A stretch of DNA of 64,000 nucleotides from Bacteroidota bacterium (GCA_021824145.1 JAKALM010000013.1:41937-105936); one strand, 5' to 3'; numbered from the stretch's first letter, positions 36,793 through 45,248 are shown. Program-made: numbers and translations. The notes: generated by a model from the letters alone, not told the origin.

Positions 36793-38157
36793 TTATTTTG
36801 TTAAAAGTTTTTTTGCAATTTCATTTCCTTTTTTAACAATCAATTCTTCGTCTTCACCGATTAGCTTTCCTTTTTCAACAACAACTTTCCCATTTACAAT
36901 TGTATATTCTGTTTGATGGCTTATTCCTGAAAATAATAATGCTGCTAAAGGATCAGAAAGACTTCCGGTATATTCAAGTTTATTTAAATTGAATATTGCT
37001 AAATCAGCAAGCCAGCCTTCTTTTATTTTACCAAGCATTTTATAATTTAAAATATTTGCACCGTTTTCTATTCCCATTTTGAATACTTCGTTAACTTTTA
37101 AACCATCTGAGCCGTACTTAACTCTTTGAAGCAGCAAAGCATTTCTTAGCTCACCAAGCATATCAGAAGTGTCATTGGAAGCAGATCCATCAACACCAAT
37201 TCCAACATTAATTCCTAAATCAATCATTTCACGTACTCTTGCAATTCCAGAGCCTAGTCTCATGTTAGATGAAGGGCAATGCGCAATGGAAGTATTAGTT
37301 GATTGTAAAACTTTTAGTTCATCATCATTGAAAAATATTCCGTGAGCAAAGAAAACATCTTCACCTACGAAATCAACTCCTTCCATTAAAGCCAAAGGAT
37401 TTTTGCCAAATTTTTCATTACAAAATTCTTCTTCATCTTTTGTCTCAGCCAAATGTGTATGAATACGAACACCATAATTTCGTGCAAGTTTGGCAGTCTC
37501 TTTCATGTTTTCCTTTGTTACTGAAAAAGGAGAACATGGTGCTAGTGCAACTTTTTGCATCGAGTCTTCAGAAGAATCGTGATATTTTTCAATTACTCTC
37601 AAACTGTCTTTAAGAATTTCATCTTCTGTTTGAACTACTGAATCAGGAGGTAAACCGCCATCCTTTTTGCTAAGAGACATTGAACCTCTTGTAGGGGAAA
37701 ACCGCATTCCTAATTTTCTCGCAGCATCAAATTGAATTCCCATTAAATCGCCAGTGAAATTTTTAGGATATAAATAATGATGATCAGTAGAAAGTGTGCA
37801 GCCAGTTTTTAATAATTCCCCCATTGCAATTAAAGAAGAGTAATAAACAGATTCTTCATCAATGTTTTTCCATATTTCGTAAAGATAAACAAGCCAATCA
37901 AATAGTTTTGCATTTTGAACTGCTTGAAGATTTCTAGTTAAAGTCTGGTAAAAATGATGATGGGTGTTTATTAAACCGGGAATTACTATACAACCAGAAC
38001 AATCTAAAATTTTTAAATTATTTTCAGATTTTACCGCAGATATTAAATTTTTTCCAATTTGATTTATCCGGTTATTTTTAATTAAGATATCAGAATTGTA
38101 ATAACTTTTATCGTTATCAAAAGAAGCAATAAAAAAACAATTTTGTAACAGGATCAT
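36793..38157 (-). CDS. amidohydrolase of the 8-oxoguanine deaminase type
   Basis: 454-residue amidohydrolase-superfamily enzyme. Seen: GLINTHHHFYQTLTRN near residue 63, LLKTGCTLSTDHHYLYP near 112, ALAPCSPFSVT near 204, RIHTHLAETKDEEEF near 231, VFFAHGIFF near 268, and GIGVDGSASND near 318 with the metal Asp. This combination, especially THHHxYQTLTR, is that of 8-oxoguanine deaminases and hydroxydechloroatrazine-type aminohydrolases, and differs from SsnA elsewhere in the cluster. First gene of the operon with hydroxylase 2. Probably deaminates an oxidised purine to feed the hydroxylase. Small RNA copy 2 lies about 80 bases upstream on the same strand. Confidence 0.88.
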   Translation of the reverse strand: MILLQNCFFIASFDNDKSYYNSDILIKNNRINQIGKNLISAVKSENNLKILDCSGCIVIPGLINTHHHFYQTLTRNLQAVQNAKLFDWLVYLYEIWKNIDEESVYYSSLIAMGELLKTGCTLSTDHHYLYPKNFTGDLMGIQFDAARKLGMRFSPTRGSMSLSKKDGGLPPDSVVQTEDEILKDSLRVIEKYHDSSEDSMQKVALAPCSPFSVTKENMKETAKLARNYGVRIHTHLAETKDEEEFCNEKFGKNPLALMEGVDFVGEDVFFAHGIFFNDDELKVLQSTNTSIAHCPSSNMRLGSGIARVREMIDLGINVGIGVDGSASNDTSDMLGELRNALLLQRVKYGSDGLKVNEVFKMGIENGANILNYKMLGKIKEGWLADLAIFNLNKLEYTGSLSDPLAALLFSGISHQTEYTIVNGKVVVEKGKLIGEDEELIVKKGNEIAKKLLTK

Positions 38158-38233
38158 CCTAACCCCATTTTTTATAAAATTTTGACGTAAAAATAAAAAT
38201 TATTTTTTAGTTTTGCTATAAAAATATTTAAAA

Positions 38234-38313
38234 ATAAAAAGCCCAATGATCGGGCGACCATCGGGACTTAGTTCTTTTGATTCAAAAGGCAGGGGAGAAC
38301 CTTTTGAAAGAAC
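38234..38313 (-). ncRNA. candidate small RNA, copy 2 (also possible leader of the deaminase operon)
   Basis: Second copy of the element at 14050-14128, same orientation. On the minus strand: closing stem GTTCTTT/AAAGAAC, inner hairpin TCAAAAGG-TTCTCCCCTG-CCTTTTGA identical to copy 1, then hairpin AAGTCCCGATG/CATTGGGCTT with the same loop GTCGCCCGAT, ending in TTTTTATTTTT. The closing stem differs from copy 1 by two compensated pairs. The terminator stem has drifted (one mismatch, one G-T pair) but still forms. Here the element lies 77 bases before the amidohydrolase start on the same strand, so it could also act as a transcription attenuator. Copy 1 has no gene so placed, which favours a free small RNA. 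Confidence 0.72.
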
Positions 38314-38318
38314 CGAGG

Positions 38319-38350
38319 TAAAAATAATGTTATATTGAAATTCATGCAAG
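38319..38350 (-). promoter_or_regulatory. promoter-like boxes for small RNA copy 2
   Basis: On the minus strand, CTTG (38350-38347), 20 bases, TATTTTTA (38326-38319). This is one mismatch per box from the Bacteroidota pattern but with exactly the spacing of copy 1, including the 6 bases from the -7 box to the conserved TCTTTC of the RNA. Confidence 0.45.
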
Positions 38351-38367
38351 TAAAATTATCAAATTCA

Positions 38368-38411
38368 TTATATCTTGTGATATAAACAACAAAAAAATAA
38401 TTTTTATCACA
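38368..38411. promoter_or_regulatory. palindrome and repeated TGTGATA half-sites (possible CRP/FNR-type operator)
   Basis: TTATATCTTGTGATATAA (38368-38385) is a perfect 7-4-7 inverted repeat. In addition TGTGATA (38376-38382) is repeated in inverted orientation as TATCACA (38405-38411), centres 29 bases apart. The region lies between the small RNA/deaminase unit and the divergent DUF493 gene. A similar TTGTGATA-centred repeat lies at 19241-19258. Regulator unknown. Confidence 0.35.
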
Positions 38412-38475
38412 GAACTTTTATAAAAAATATTATTATTTATTGTTTTAGATATTCAAAATTTTATTATAATTGACC

Positions 38476-38742
38476 ATGATTTTAGATAGTGAAAGCAAAA
38501 AACCTTTAATCGATTATCCATGCGAATGGATTTACAAAGTTATTGGCTCTGATATTGATAAAATTTTATTAGCTATTGAAGATGCAGCTTCTGGACTAAA
38601 TTATAAAGTATCAACTTCTAATATTAGCAAAAATGGTAAGTATTTTAGCTTAAATTTTTCTTTGGAAGTTCCTAATGAAATTGTTCGAAATATAATTTTT
38701 GAAAAACTAGATAAAAATCCGGACATAAAATTTGTCTTATAA
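38476..38742 (+). CDS. DUF493/YbeD-like small protein
   Basis: 88-residue protein with the DUF493 (YbeD) pattern: an acidic start, YPCEWIYKVIGSD, a helix IDKILLAIEDAASGL, then strands KNGKYFSLNFSLEV and a C-terminal KNPDIKFVL. Known: this is an ACT-like alpha/beta fold. E. coli YbeD lies near lipoate biosynthesis genes, and the family's role is unclear. ATG 38476 is used because homologues start close to it; a TTG two codons earlier is possible. It is 29 bases before the flavoprotein gene, possibly one transcript, and belongs to the chromosomal core outside the purine cluster. Confidence 0.8.
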   Translation: MILDSESKKPLIDYPCEWIYKVIGSDIDKILLAIEDAASGLNYKVSTSNISKNGKYFSLNFSLEVPNEIVRNIIFEKLDKNPDIKFVL

Positions 38743-38771
38743 AAATTTGATAATACAATTTTAGTCCTTAT

Positions 38772-39941
38772 ATGGAAATATCAAATTTGAGCAGCACTTT
38801 TGATGTAATAATTGTTGGCAGTGGTCCCTCCGGTTCTACAGCAGCCTTTAAACTTGCTGAAAATGGTTATAAAGTATTGATTCTTGAAAAAGTTATTTTG
38901 CCGCGATATAAAACGTGCGGCGGTGGAATTGTTGGACGAATTAAAAATATTTTACCTTTCGAATTTGATGAAGTAATAGAGAAAAAGTGTTATTCAGCTA
39001 TTGTATTTGACCACCAATCCGGTTTAAAATTTTTAACCAAAAGAAACGAACCTATAATCATGATGACGATGCGAAATAATTTTGATGATTTTTTATTATC
39101 AAAGGCAAAAAGCATTGGAGTTATTGTTAAAGACAAATGTGAAGTTATAAATATTACAGAAAATGAAGATGGAATTGAAATAAAGACACAAAATGAAACT
39201 TTTAATTGTAAATTTTTAATTGGTTCAGATGGTGCAAATGGAATAGTTTCAAAAAAAATTAATTCCAGAGAAAATTTGCTCAAGTTACCCGCGTTAGAAT
39301 ACGAGGTTTATGTAGATCAAAATAATTTTGATAAATTTTCTGATAAAGCGCGATTTGATTTTGGTATTATTAAAAATGGTTATGCTTGGGTATTTCCCAA
39401 AAAAGATCATCTTTCAATTGGAATTATTTCAATGAAAAAAAGTGAAGATAAATTGAAAGACATTTTAGATAATTATTTTAAAATATTAGGTATCAATAAC
39501 ATTATAAAAATAGAAAAACATGGATTTTTTATCCCAATTGCAAATAATAGAAAAAAAGTTGCGGATAATAGAATTTTATTAACGGGAGATTCTGCTGGCA
39601 TTGCAGATCCAGTAACTGCTGAAGGAATTAGCAATGCAATATACAGCGGGCTTTTAGCTGCCGAAGCTTTAATATACAATAAACTTGACAAAGAAAGCGT
39701 AGCAACTTATTACAATAAAATAATATTTACTAAAATCTTTTATGAAAATAAATACTCAAATATTATAGCTAAATTAGTTTATAGATATCCTAAAGTTCGT
39801 TTTTTATTATTTCGTTTTTACGGCCAAAGATTAAGTGAAGTTATTACAGATATTTTTATTGGTAAAAATAAGTATAGTAGTTTATTAAAAAGCCCTTCAA
39901 ATTATTTAAAGTTAATAAAATATTTTTTTAGTTCAATGTAA
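38772..39941 (+). CDS. geranylgeranyl reductase-family FAD oxidoreductase
   Basis: 389-residue flavoprotein. Seen: N-terminal dinucleotide fold VIIVGSGPSGSTAAFKLAENG near residue 13 with LEKV; CGGGIVGRI after PRYKT, the CxGG feature of geranylgeranyl-reductase-type enzymes; FLIGSDGANGIVSKK near 152; and LLTGDSAGIADPVTAEGISNAI near 270, the second FAD motif. Known: the family reduces double bonds of isoprenoid chains on lipids or quinones, or acts on related substrates; the exact one cannot be given. It follows DUF493 closely and precedes a 263-base AT-rich gap (39942-40204) in which no further gene was seen. Confidence 0.87.
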   Translation: MEISNLSSTFDVIIVGSGPSGSTAAFKLAENGYKVLILEKVILPRYKTCGGGIVGRIKNILPFEFDEVIEKKCYSAIVFDHQSGLKFLTKRNEPIIMMTMRNNFDDFLLSKAKSIGVIVKDKCEVINITENEDGIEIKTQNETFNCKFLIGSDGANGIVSKKINSRENLLKLPALEYEVYVDQNNFDKFSDKARFDFGIIKNGYAWVFPKKDHLSIGIISMKKSEDKLKDILDNYFKILGINNIIKIEKHGFFIPIANNRKKVADNRILLTGDSAGIADPVTAEGISNAIYSGLLAAEALIYNKLDKESVATYYNKIIFTKIFYENKYSNIIAKLVYRYPKVRFLLFRFYGQRLSEVITDIFIGKNKYSSLLKSPSNYLKLIKYFFSSM

Positions 39942-40204
39942 TAAAAAAAATAAGAATTATTTTATCTTGCATATTTTTAGAAACTTACATTTTAATTATT
40001 ATTTTTTAATGTGATTTAATTTAGTGTGTTTGTTGCTTTTGAAAATTTTATAATTTAATTTTCAACCATTCGCGGATCTTTAAAACCACTCGAAAATTTT
40101 ACCTTTAAGGTTTTGGTGTCTTTTTAAATTTTTTTAATTAATGAGATCAATTAATCTTTAGTTCATTAAATAAATTATCCATCAACTAATAAAAAGGTAA
40201 AGCT

Positions 40205-40783
40205 ATGAAAAAGTATTTTCTATTTTTCATATTATGTTCTGTTTTTTTTGTTATGATTTTCTTGCAGTTAGATTGTTCACCTAAGAAAATGACGAACGAA
40301 GAGTTAATTGCTAAAGGTAAACAACTTGTATTATTTGGGGGCTGCAATGATTGTCATACTCCAAAAATGATGACAGCGATGGGGCCAGTTCCAGATACTA
40401 CTAGGTTATTATCAGGTCATCCTGCAAATCAACCAATACCACAGTTTGATCCTGCGTTAACAGCTCCAGGAAAGTGGGTTTTAACTGATGATGGATCTAC
40501 AATGTGGTTTGGACCTTGGGGAGCTTCATTTACCGCAAACTTAACACCAGATTCTTCTACTGGATTAGGTGCATGGACTTTGGATAATTTTATAAAAACT
40601 ATGCGAACTGGAAAGCATTTAGGATCTGGAAGAGACCTATTGCCTCCAATGCCATGGCAAGGTATTGGGACATTAAATGATGAAGACCTTACTGCTATTT
40701 TCGCTTATCTTCAAAGTATTCCACCAATTAATAATAGAGTTCCGAATCCTATTCCACCAAGTATGCCTTCTGATAAAAAATGA
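40205..40783 (+). CDS. cytochrome c-type lipoprotein
   Basis: 192-residue single-heme protein. Seen: signal segment with an apparent lipobox ending LQLDC (Cys at about 24), giving a membrane-anchored lipoprotein; heme motif CNDCH near residue 50; and a later Met-rich segment (LLPPMPWQGIG) suitable for the distal ligand. Length and the GPWGASFTANLTPD segment resemble cytochromes c found beside alcohol or sugar dehydrogenases and diheme-type oxidoreductases, but no such enzyme is adjacent. Ribosome-binding site AAAAGG precedes the start. Followed directly by a terminator hairpin, so it is likely monocistronic. Electron partner unknown. Confidence 0.85.
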   Translation: MKKYFLFFILCSVFFVMIFLQLDCSPKKMTNEELIAKGKQLVLFGGCNDCHTPKMMTAMGPVPDTTRLLSGHPANQPIPQFDPALTAPGKWVLTDDGSTMWFGPWGASFTANLTPDSSTGLGAWTLDNFIKTMRTGKHLGSGRDLLPPMPWQGIGTLNDEDLTAIFAYLQSIPPINNRVPNPIPPSMPSDKK

Positions 40784-40787
40784 TAAT

Positions 40788-40809
40788 CTTGGGAGCTTTG
40801 GCTCCCAAG
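40788..40809 (+). terminator. terminator-like hairpin after the cytochrome gene
   Basis: CTTGGGAGC-TTTG-GCTCCCAAG, a 9-bp perfect stem 5 bases after the stop codon. The following sequence (TAATTTATCTCCTCTTTT) is only moderately T-rich, so termination efficiency is uncertain. Confidence 0.65.
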
Positions 40810-40972
40810 TAATTTATCTCCTCTTTTGAACTGAAATTATTTTTCATATAGATTATATCAAATATACCTTTCATGAAGTTTCTTTAAGCTTGTTTTATAA
40901 TAATAAATGTAAATGTATATTTAAGATGTTAATTGGTATTAGAAGTGAAAAATTTTTTTAATAGGCTTATAT

Positions 40973-42082
40973 ATGATAGATAAAAAATCAATTTCTATTT
41001 GGCTTCATCATCTTCAAGAAGAGATTGATGCTGCATTTTTATATAGAATTCTTGCAGGTTTAACAAAAGATGAGAGTAAAAAAGAAATTTATATTAAACT
41101 TGCAAATGTTGAAGATAAGCATATTATCGCTTGGCGAGAACTTTTAGAAAAAAATGATTACCAAGTAAAAAAAATGGAACCATCATTTCAAGCAAAACTA
41201 ATGGTGTGGGCATCTAAAAAATTTGGTACATGGATTTTATCTAGAACTTTGATGAATGAAGAAGCAATGGAAGTAAAATCTTATTTAGGTTTGTATAAAT
41301 CAAGTTCTGATGAATCCACTAAAAATATAGCTTTAAGGTTAGCTAAAGATTCAGCGGAACATGCTGGAAAATTAATGAATATTAAAGGAACAACCGAAGA
41401 ACCTTGGCATAGGTCGGAATCAGGTGGATTATTGAGAAATGTAGTTTATGGTTTTAATGATGGGCTTACTGCAAATTTTGGACTAATTGCCGGAATTATT
41501 GGTGCAAGTGTAGCACCTCACGTAATATTAATATCGGGAATTTCTGGTATGTTAGCAGATTCGCTGTCAATGGGATCTTCCGGCTATCTTGCTGCGGTTA
41601 GTGAAAAGGAAGTACATGATTATGAAAAAAAAATGGAAAGAGAAGAAATTCTTTTAATGCCTGAATTAGAGACTGAAGAATTAGCTTTAATTTATGAGTC
41701 AAAAGGAATGAGTAGTGAAGATGCTGCTTCTTTAGCTAAAGAAATTATGAAAAATCCAGAACAAGCACTAGAAGAAAAAGTAAGAGAAGAATTAGGCATT
41801 GCTTCACAATCTACAAGCCCATTTAAAGAGGGATGGATAACTGGTTTAGCAACTGCAATTGGTGCTATTATTCCGGTTTTTCCATTTTTTTTCTTAACGG
41901 GATCAGCTGCAATCTGGACATCATTTATTATTGCAATGATTGCTCACTTTGGAGTTGGCGCTGCTAGAAGCTTTTTTACTGGCAGGGGAATATTCAGAAG
42001 TGGTTTTGATATGTTTATTGTTGGTTTTGGAATTGCCGCAATTGGATATTTCATTGGAGAAATAATTTCAAAAATGTTTTGA
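40973..42082 (+). CDS. MbfA-like iron exporter: ferritin-like domain fused to VIT1/CCC1 membrane domain
   Basis: 369 residues. Residues about 1-145 form a rubrerythrin/erythrin-like four-helix unit with metal-ligand candidates in HLQEEIDAAFLYR, EDKHIIAW, MNEEAMEVKSY and KDSAEHAGKL. Residues about 160-369 are the VIT1/CCC1 transporter: VVYGFNDGLTANFGLIAG, MLADSLSMGSSGYLA, a cytosolic segment with MPELETEELALIYESKGMS, and three C-terminal helices. Known: MbfA proteins export iron and protect against iron and peroxide stress. It stands alone, followed by a terminator and then tRNA-Ser on the other strand. Confidence 0.9.
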   Translation: MIDKKSISIWLHHLQEEIDAAFLYRILAGLTKDESKKEIYIKLANVEDKHIIAWRELLEKNDYQVKKMEPSFQAKLMVWASKKFGTWILSRTLMNEEAMEVKSYLGLYKSSSDESTKNIALRLAKDSAEHAGKLMNIKGTTEEPWHRSESGGLLRNVVYGFNDGLTANFGLIAGIIGASVAPHVILISGISGMLADSLSMGSSGYLAAVSEKEVHDYEKKMEREEILLMPELETEELALIYESKGMSSEDAASLAKEIMKNPEQALEEKVREELGIASQSTSPFKEGWITGLATAIGAIIPVFPFFFLTGSAAIWTSFIIAMIAHFGVGAARSFFTGRGIFRSGFDMFIVGFGIAAIGYFIGEIISKMF

Positions 42083-42134
42083 ACTCCAATTTTGGATTCT
42101 TATTTATTAAAATATTGTTAGTTGAGCATTAAAT

Positions 42135-42180
42135 AAAAAAACCTTAAAAGTTAATTAATTAAAACTTTTAAGGTTTTTTT
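42135..42180. terminator. bidirectional intrinsic terminator
   Basis: AAAAAACCTTAAAAGTT and AACTTTTAAGGTTTTTTT form a 17-bp stem around a short AT loop, with T-runs on both strands. It sits between the converging MbfA-like gene and tRNA-Ser and can end both transcripts. Confidence 0.88.
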
Positions 42181-42181
42181 G

Positions 42182-42270
42182 CGGAGAGGCCGGGATTCGA
42201 ACCCGGGGTACAGTTTTACCCGTACGACGGTTTAGCAAACCGTTGGTTTCAGCCACTCACCCACCTCTCC
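42182..42270 (-). tRNA. tRNA-Ser (GCT anticodon)
   Basis: 89-base class II tRNA. Acceptor GGAGAGG pairs with CCTCTCC; the D arm contains GTGAGTGGCTGAAACC; anticodon stem CGGTT/AACCG holds TGCTA with anticodon GCT, reading AGC/AGU; a long variable arm (CGTACGGGTAAAACTGTAC) follows; the T arm is CCCGGGTTCGAATCCCGG; discriminator G. The 3' CCA is not encoded, so it must be added by the CCA enzyme. Confidence 0.96.
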
Positions 42271-42369
42271 AAGCTGAATAATCAAAATGTTGAAAAAATA
42301 ATTTTCTATTTTTTTGACGCACAAAGATAATATAATAGAAGAAATATTAAAATCTATTTTTAATTTTTT

Positions 42370-44748
42370 TTAAAGATGATAACTTATTTTAAAAATTACA
42401 TTCCTTCTTTCTTCAAAACTTGCGCTGCTAAAAAAAGCTCCTTTAAGTAAATGTTCGTGATCCAGCAAATTAGTGATACTAATTGAAGGCTCAATTGTTG
42501 AACCATTTCTAAGTGCAAAAGTATAGCCTCCTGATAAATTTAATATCCAAGATGGAGTTGTGTGTGCTGACTGATTGAAATCAAATAATCCTGTTTTAAA
42601 TGTATAATTATTAATTCCATTGGTTAATCCCGATCCATAAATTCCTATAAGATTTACAAACCAGTTTTGAGGTTGATAATTCAAACCGATAACAATAGAT
42701 AATCTTTGATCATGGTCTAAATCAAATGCTGCTGTTGAACTATCGGGCGGTAAATATCCTCCTGAAACTGGACCAATTCCATAAGCATGCATAAGCGATC
42801 CATTTAAAAAGCCAGAAAGTGGATTTGAAGGATCAGTATAAGTCAGGCTTAATTCAATTCCGTTAACTTTAATTTGATTTATATTAACATTAACTCTTAT
42901 GGTGCTAGAGCCTAAAGTTTGATCATCTAAACCAGGAGAAGAATCTTTATAAAAATAATCCAGCTTTGCATTTAATCCATTTAGGAAATTATGAATAATT
43001 CCTGCTTCATATAAGTTATCTTTTTCTGGGAAAGTTGCTGAAGCTGAATCGCCAACTGCCAAAGCAACAGAAGACAATCCTTCAATATTAGTTGGAATGA
43101 AAAGTTTGTCATAGCTTAAATAAAAAGTTGAAAAATCATCTGGGAAAAAACTTATTTTTAATCTTGGACTCAATTGTGTTTGTTTTAAAATTACTGGAGC
43201 AATATGCTGGTCATATCTCAGTCCTGCCTCAACTTTTGTCCACTCAAAGGGATGATAATTTGTTTGTGCAAACAAACTAAAATCCGATCCGGTAAAGTTA
43301 GAATTATTGCTGGGTCCATCATTATTAATATCATTAAATTTAAAATTTTCTTTACCATTAGTAATACTTGATTCTAAACCGAATGCATATTCGAATTGAT
43401 GAGATAGTTTATTAGAATATTTTATTCTTGTTCCGTAAGTTACAAAATTTCTATTCTGGTCAACTCTATAACCTTTAGTAGAATCATTATTAATGAATTG
43501 TAATGTTTGATCTAACGGACTGGTATTGAAAATTAATCCACCTTCTCTAACATATAAGCCAGCAAAAAGTTCACTAGATTTTTCAGCTTCACTTGAAAAA
43601 GTATGATAATATGATAAAGTTTGAAATGAGTTGTAGCTGTCTTGAGTATCAAAATTTATTGCTATTGTTGGGTCAAAAGGAATTTGAGTTTTTGTTTCGC
43701 TATAATTTAAATTTGTACTTAAATAATCATTATCACTCAAAAAGTAATCCATCTTTCCATACAAAAAATAATCGAAACCATGATCGTTAAATAATTTTAT
43801 TACAGGCTGATCAATTCTGCGGTCTGTTTCATCTCTTGATCCAGAAAAAAAGTATCCAAAATTTCCTATATGATTGCTAAGTGAAATGCTTTGGCCATTT
43901 GAGTTTAAAGATTTAAAACTACCAACTGCTGGACCAAGATCTTGATTATTTGAAGTTAAATAACTGCCAGCGTAGCTAGAAAGTTTTAGCTGAAATTTTC
44001 CTGGTGGTACTTGAGTTTTAACATCAACAATTGCGGCAGATTGGCCTCCATATTCAGCTGGAAATCCTCCAGTAAAAAATGAAACATTTTTAATTACATT
44101 AGGGTCAACAATTTCATTCAATCCACCAAAAACTCCAAGAGGAATAGGAATCCCATCAATTAAGTAAGTAAATTCTCCGTGTTGTCCGCGAATATGGACT
44201 TCACCTGTTGGGGCACGGACTGCGCCAGTGAGATTCTCTTGAATCACTGTTGTCATTCTTGCTTCTGGGCTTGGATGAAAAGTCTGTAATTCGAAAGTTT
44301 TTATACCAGTTTTAATATCGGTAAAACTTGAAACATGGTTTACTTTATTTCCTGTAACAACAATCTCATGCAAATCAATTGCTTTTTGCTGAAGCAATAC
44401 CTTTTTATCTTTATGATTTCTGTCTATTAAAACTTCACTTGAATAACTTTTATAACCAATATATTGAGAAACCAAAGTATATTTCCCAATTTCAATATCT
44501 GTAAAAACTGCAATCCCAAAGTGATTGGTCTCTTTTACATTAATTATTTTACTATTCTTTTTTAAAATTAAGGTAACTAATTCGAGAGGGGAATTATTGG
44601 CAGAATCAACCACAGTTACTTTAAAGTTTACATTGTTTTGATTTTTATTTGCTTTTTCTGATGAAGCAAATGTTATTTGAGTAAAAAATAAAAATGATAT
44701 TATTAAAAAAATTTTAATTCCGTTGCGAGTTAAAAAAAACTCTTCCAT
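42370..44748 (-). CDS. TonB-dependent outer-membrane receptor with carboxypeptidase-regulatory-like N domain
   Basis: 792 residues. Seen: signal peptide (IKIFLIISFLFFTQITFA); a CarboxypepD_reg-like beta sandwich about 40-125 (DSANNSPLELVTLIL, GKYTLVSQYIGYKSY); plug domain about 140-250 (LHEIVVTGNKV, VHIRGQHGEFTYLIDGIPIP, FPAEYGGQSAAIVDV); then the beta barrel to the C terminus. The start is backed by AGGAG 8 bases upstream. Known: such receptors import siderophores, cobalamin, metals or other large ligands using TonB energy. The histidine-containing small protein 131 bases upstream on the same strand hints at a metal ligand, but the ligand is unknown. Confidence 0.88.
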   Translation of the reverse strand: MEEFFLTRNGIKIFLIISFLFFTQITFASSEKANKNQNNVNFKVTVVDSANNSPLELVTLILKKNSKIINVKETNHFGIAVFTDIEIGKYTLVSQYIGYKSYSSEVLIDRNHKDKKVLLQQKAIDLHEIVVTGNKVNHVSSFTDIKTGIKTFELQTFHPSPEARMTTVIQENLTGAVRAPTGEVHIRGQHGEFTYLIDGIPIPLGVFGGLNEIVDPNVIKNVSFFTGGFPAEYGGQSAAIVDVKTQVPPGKFQLKLSSYAGSYLTSNNQDLGPAVGSFKSLNSNGQSISLSNHIGNFGYFFSGSRDETDRRIDQPVIKLFNDHGFDYFLYGKMDYFLSDNDYLSTNLNYSETKTQIPFDPTIAINFDTQDSYNSFQTLSYYHTFSSEAEKSSELFAGLYVREGGLIFNTSPLDQTLQFINNDSTKGYRVDQNRNFVTYGTRIKYSNKLSHQFEYAFGLESSITNGKENFKFNDINNDGPSNNSNFTGSDFSLFAQTNYHPFEWTKVEAGLRYDQHIAPVILKQTQLSPRLKISFFPDDFSTFYLSYDKLFIPTNIEGLSSVALAVGDSASATFPEKDNLYEAGIIHNFLNGLNAKLDYFYKDSSPGLDDQTLGSSTIRVNVNINQIKVNGIELSLTYTDPSNPLSGFLNGSLMHAYGIGPVSGGYLPPDSSTAAFDLDHDQRLSIVIGLNYQPQNWFVNLIGIYGSGLTNGINNYTFKTGLFDFNQSAHTTPSWILNLSGGYTFALRNGSTIEPSISITNLLDHEHLLKGAFFSSASFEERRNVIFKISYHL

Positions 44749-44879
44749 AAGTAGAACTCCTAGAATAAATATTATTATAGTTTTTTAGAAATTGGAAAGA
44801 TGACAATTAAAAGTTGTGCACTAAGATTTAAATTATATTGAAAATCTTTTCATAACTTCCTAAATGTATTTAGTTATAT

Positions 44880-45248
44880 TTAGATGAATTGATAGAAAGA
44901 GGGCGGAGCTCTAAGCGGATTGCTATTATGAATAGAGTAATTTGGAAGTTCAATAACTTCACTGTTTATAAAATCAAATTTAGAATTATCTTTTATTAAA
45001 TTTAAATCTGCTTTGAAATTAAAATCGAGAATAGTATTTGCAAATTGTTGGATGGTACATTCATGAGTAATGTCTACTAGTTTATCAAAAAGATTAACTT
45101 GAAATTCATCATTATCAATAAATCTAAAGTTTCCATTTTGAATATCAATATGATGATAGTGAATAATTGTAATTCCAATAAACAAAATATAAGAAGCCAA
45201 AAATATGGCTGATATATATTTTTGATATTTTGATATTCTAGTTTTCAT
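44880..45248 (-). CDS. small membrane-anchored protein beside the TonB receptor
   Basis: Not a named family. 122 residues from ATG 45248 (a TTG four codons earlier is less likely). One N-terminal hydrophobic segment (YISAIFLASYILFIGITII) followed by HYHHID and an acidic periplasmic part, ending in NPLRAPPSFYQF. Known from general experience: a C-terminal LRAPP-like tail and a His cluster recur in small proteins encoded beside metal-related TonB receptors in this phylum. On that ground a metal-binding or sensing role is possible. Same strand as the receptor, so likely co-transcribed. Confidence 0.6.
   Translation of the reverse strand: MKTRISKYQKYISAIFLASYILFIGITIIHYHHIDIQNGNFRFIDNDEFQVNLFDKLVDITHECTIQQFANTILDFNFKADLNLIKDNSKFDFINSEVIELPNYSIHNSNPLRAPPSFYQFI

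Noticed and set aside
36793..38157. A second SsnA
   Set aside because: The THHHFYQTLTR and STDHHYLYP motifs are those of 8-oxoguanine deaminase-type enzymes, whereas the 21.1-22.4 kb protein carries the SsnA signatures (SHNHFYS, LKNLWW).
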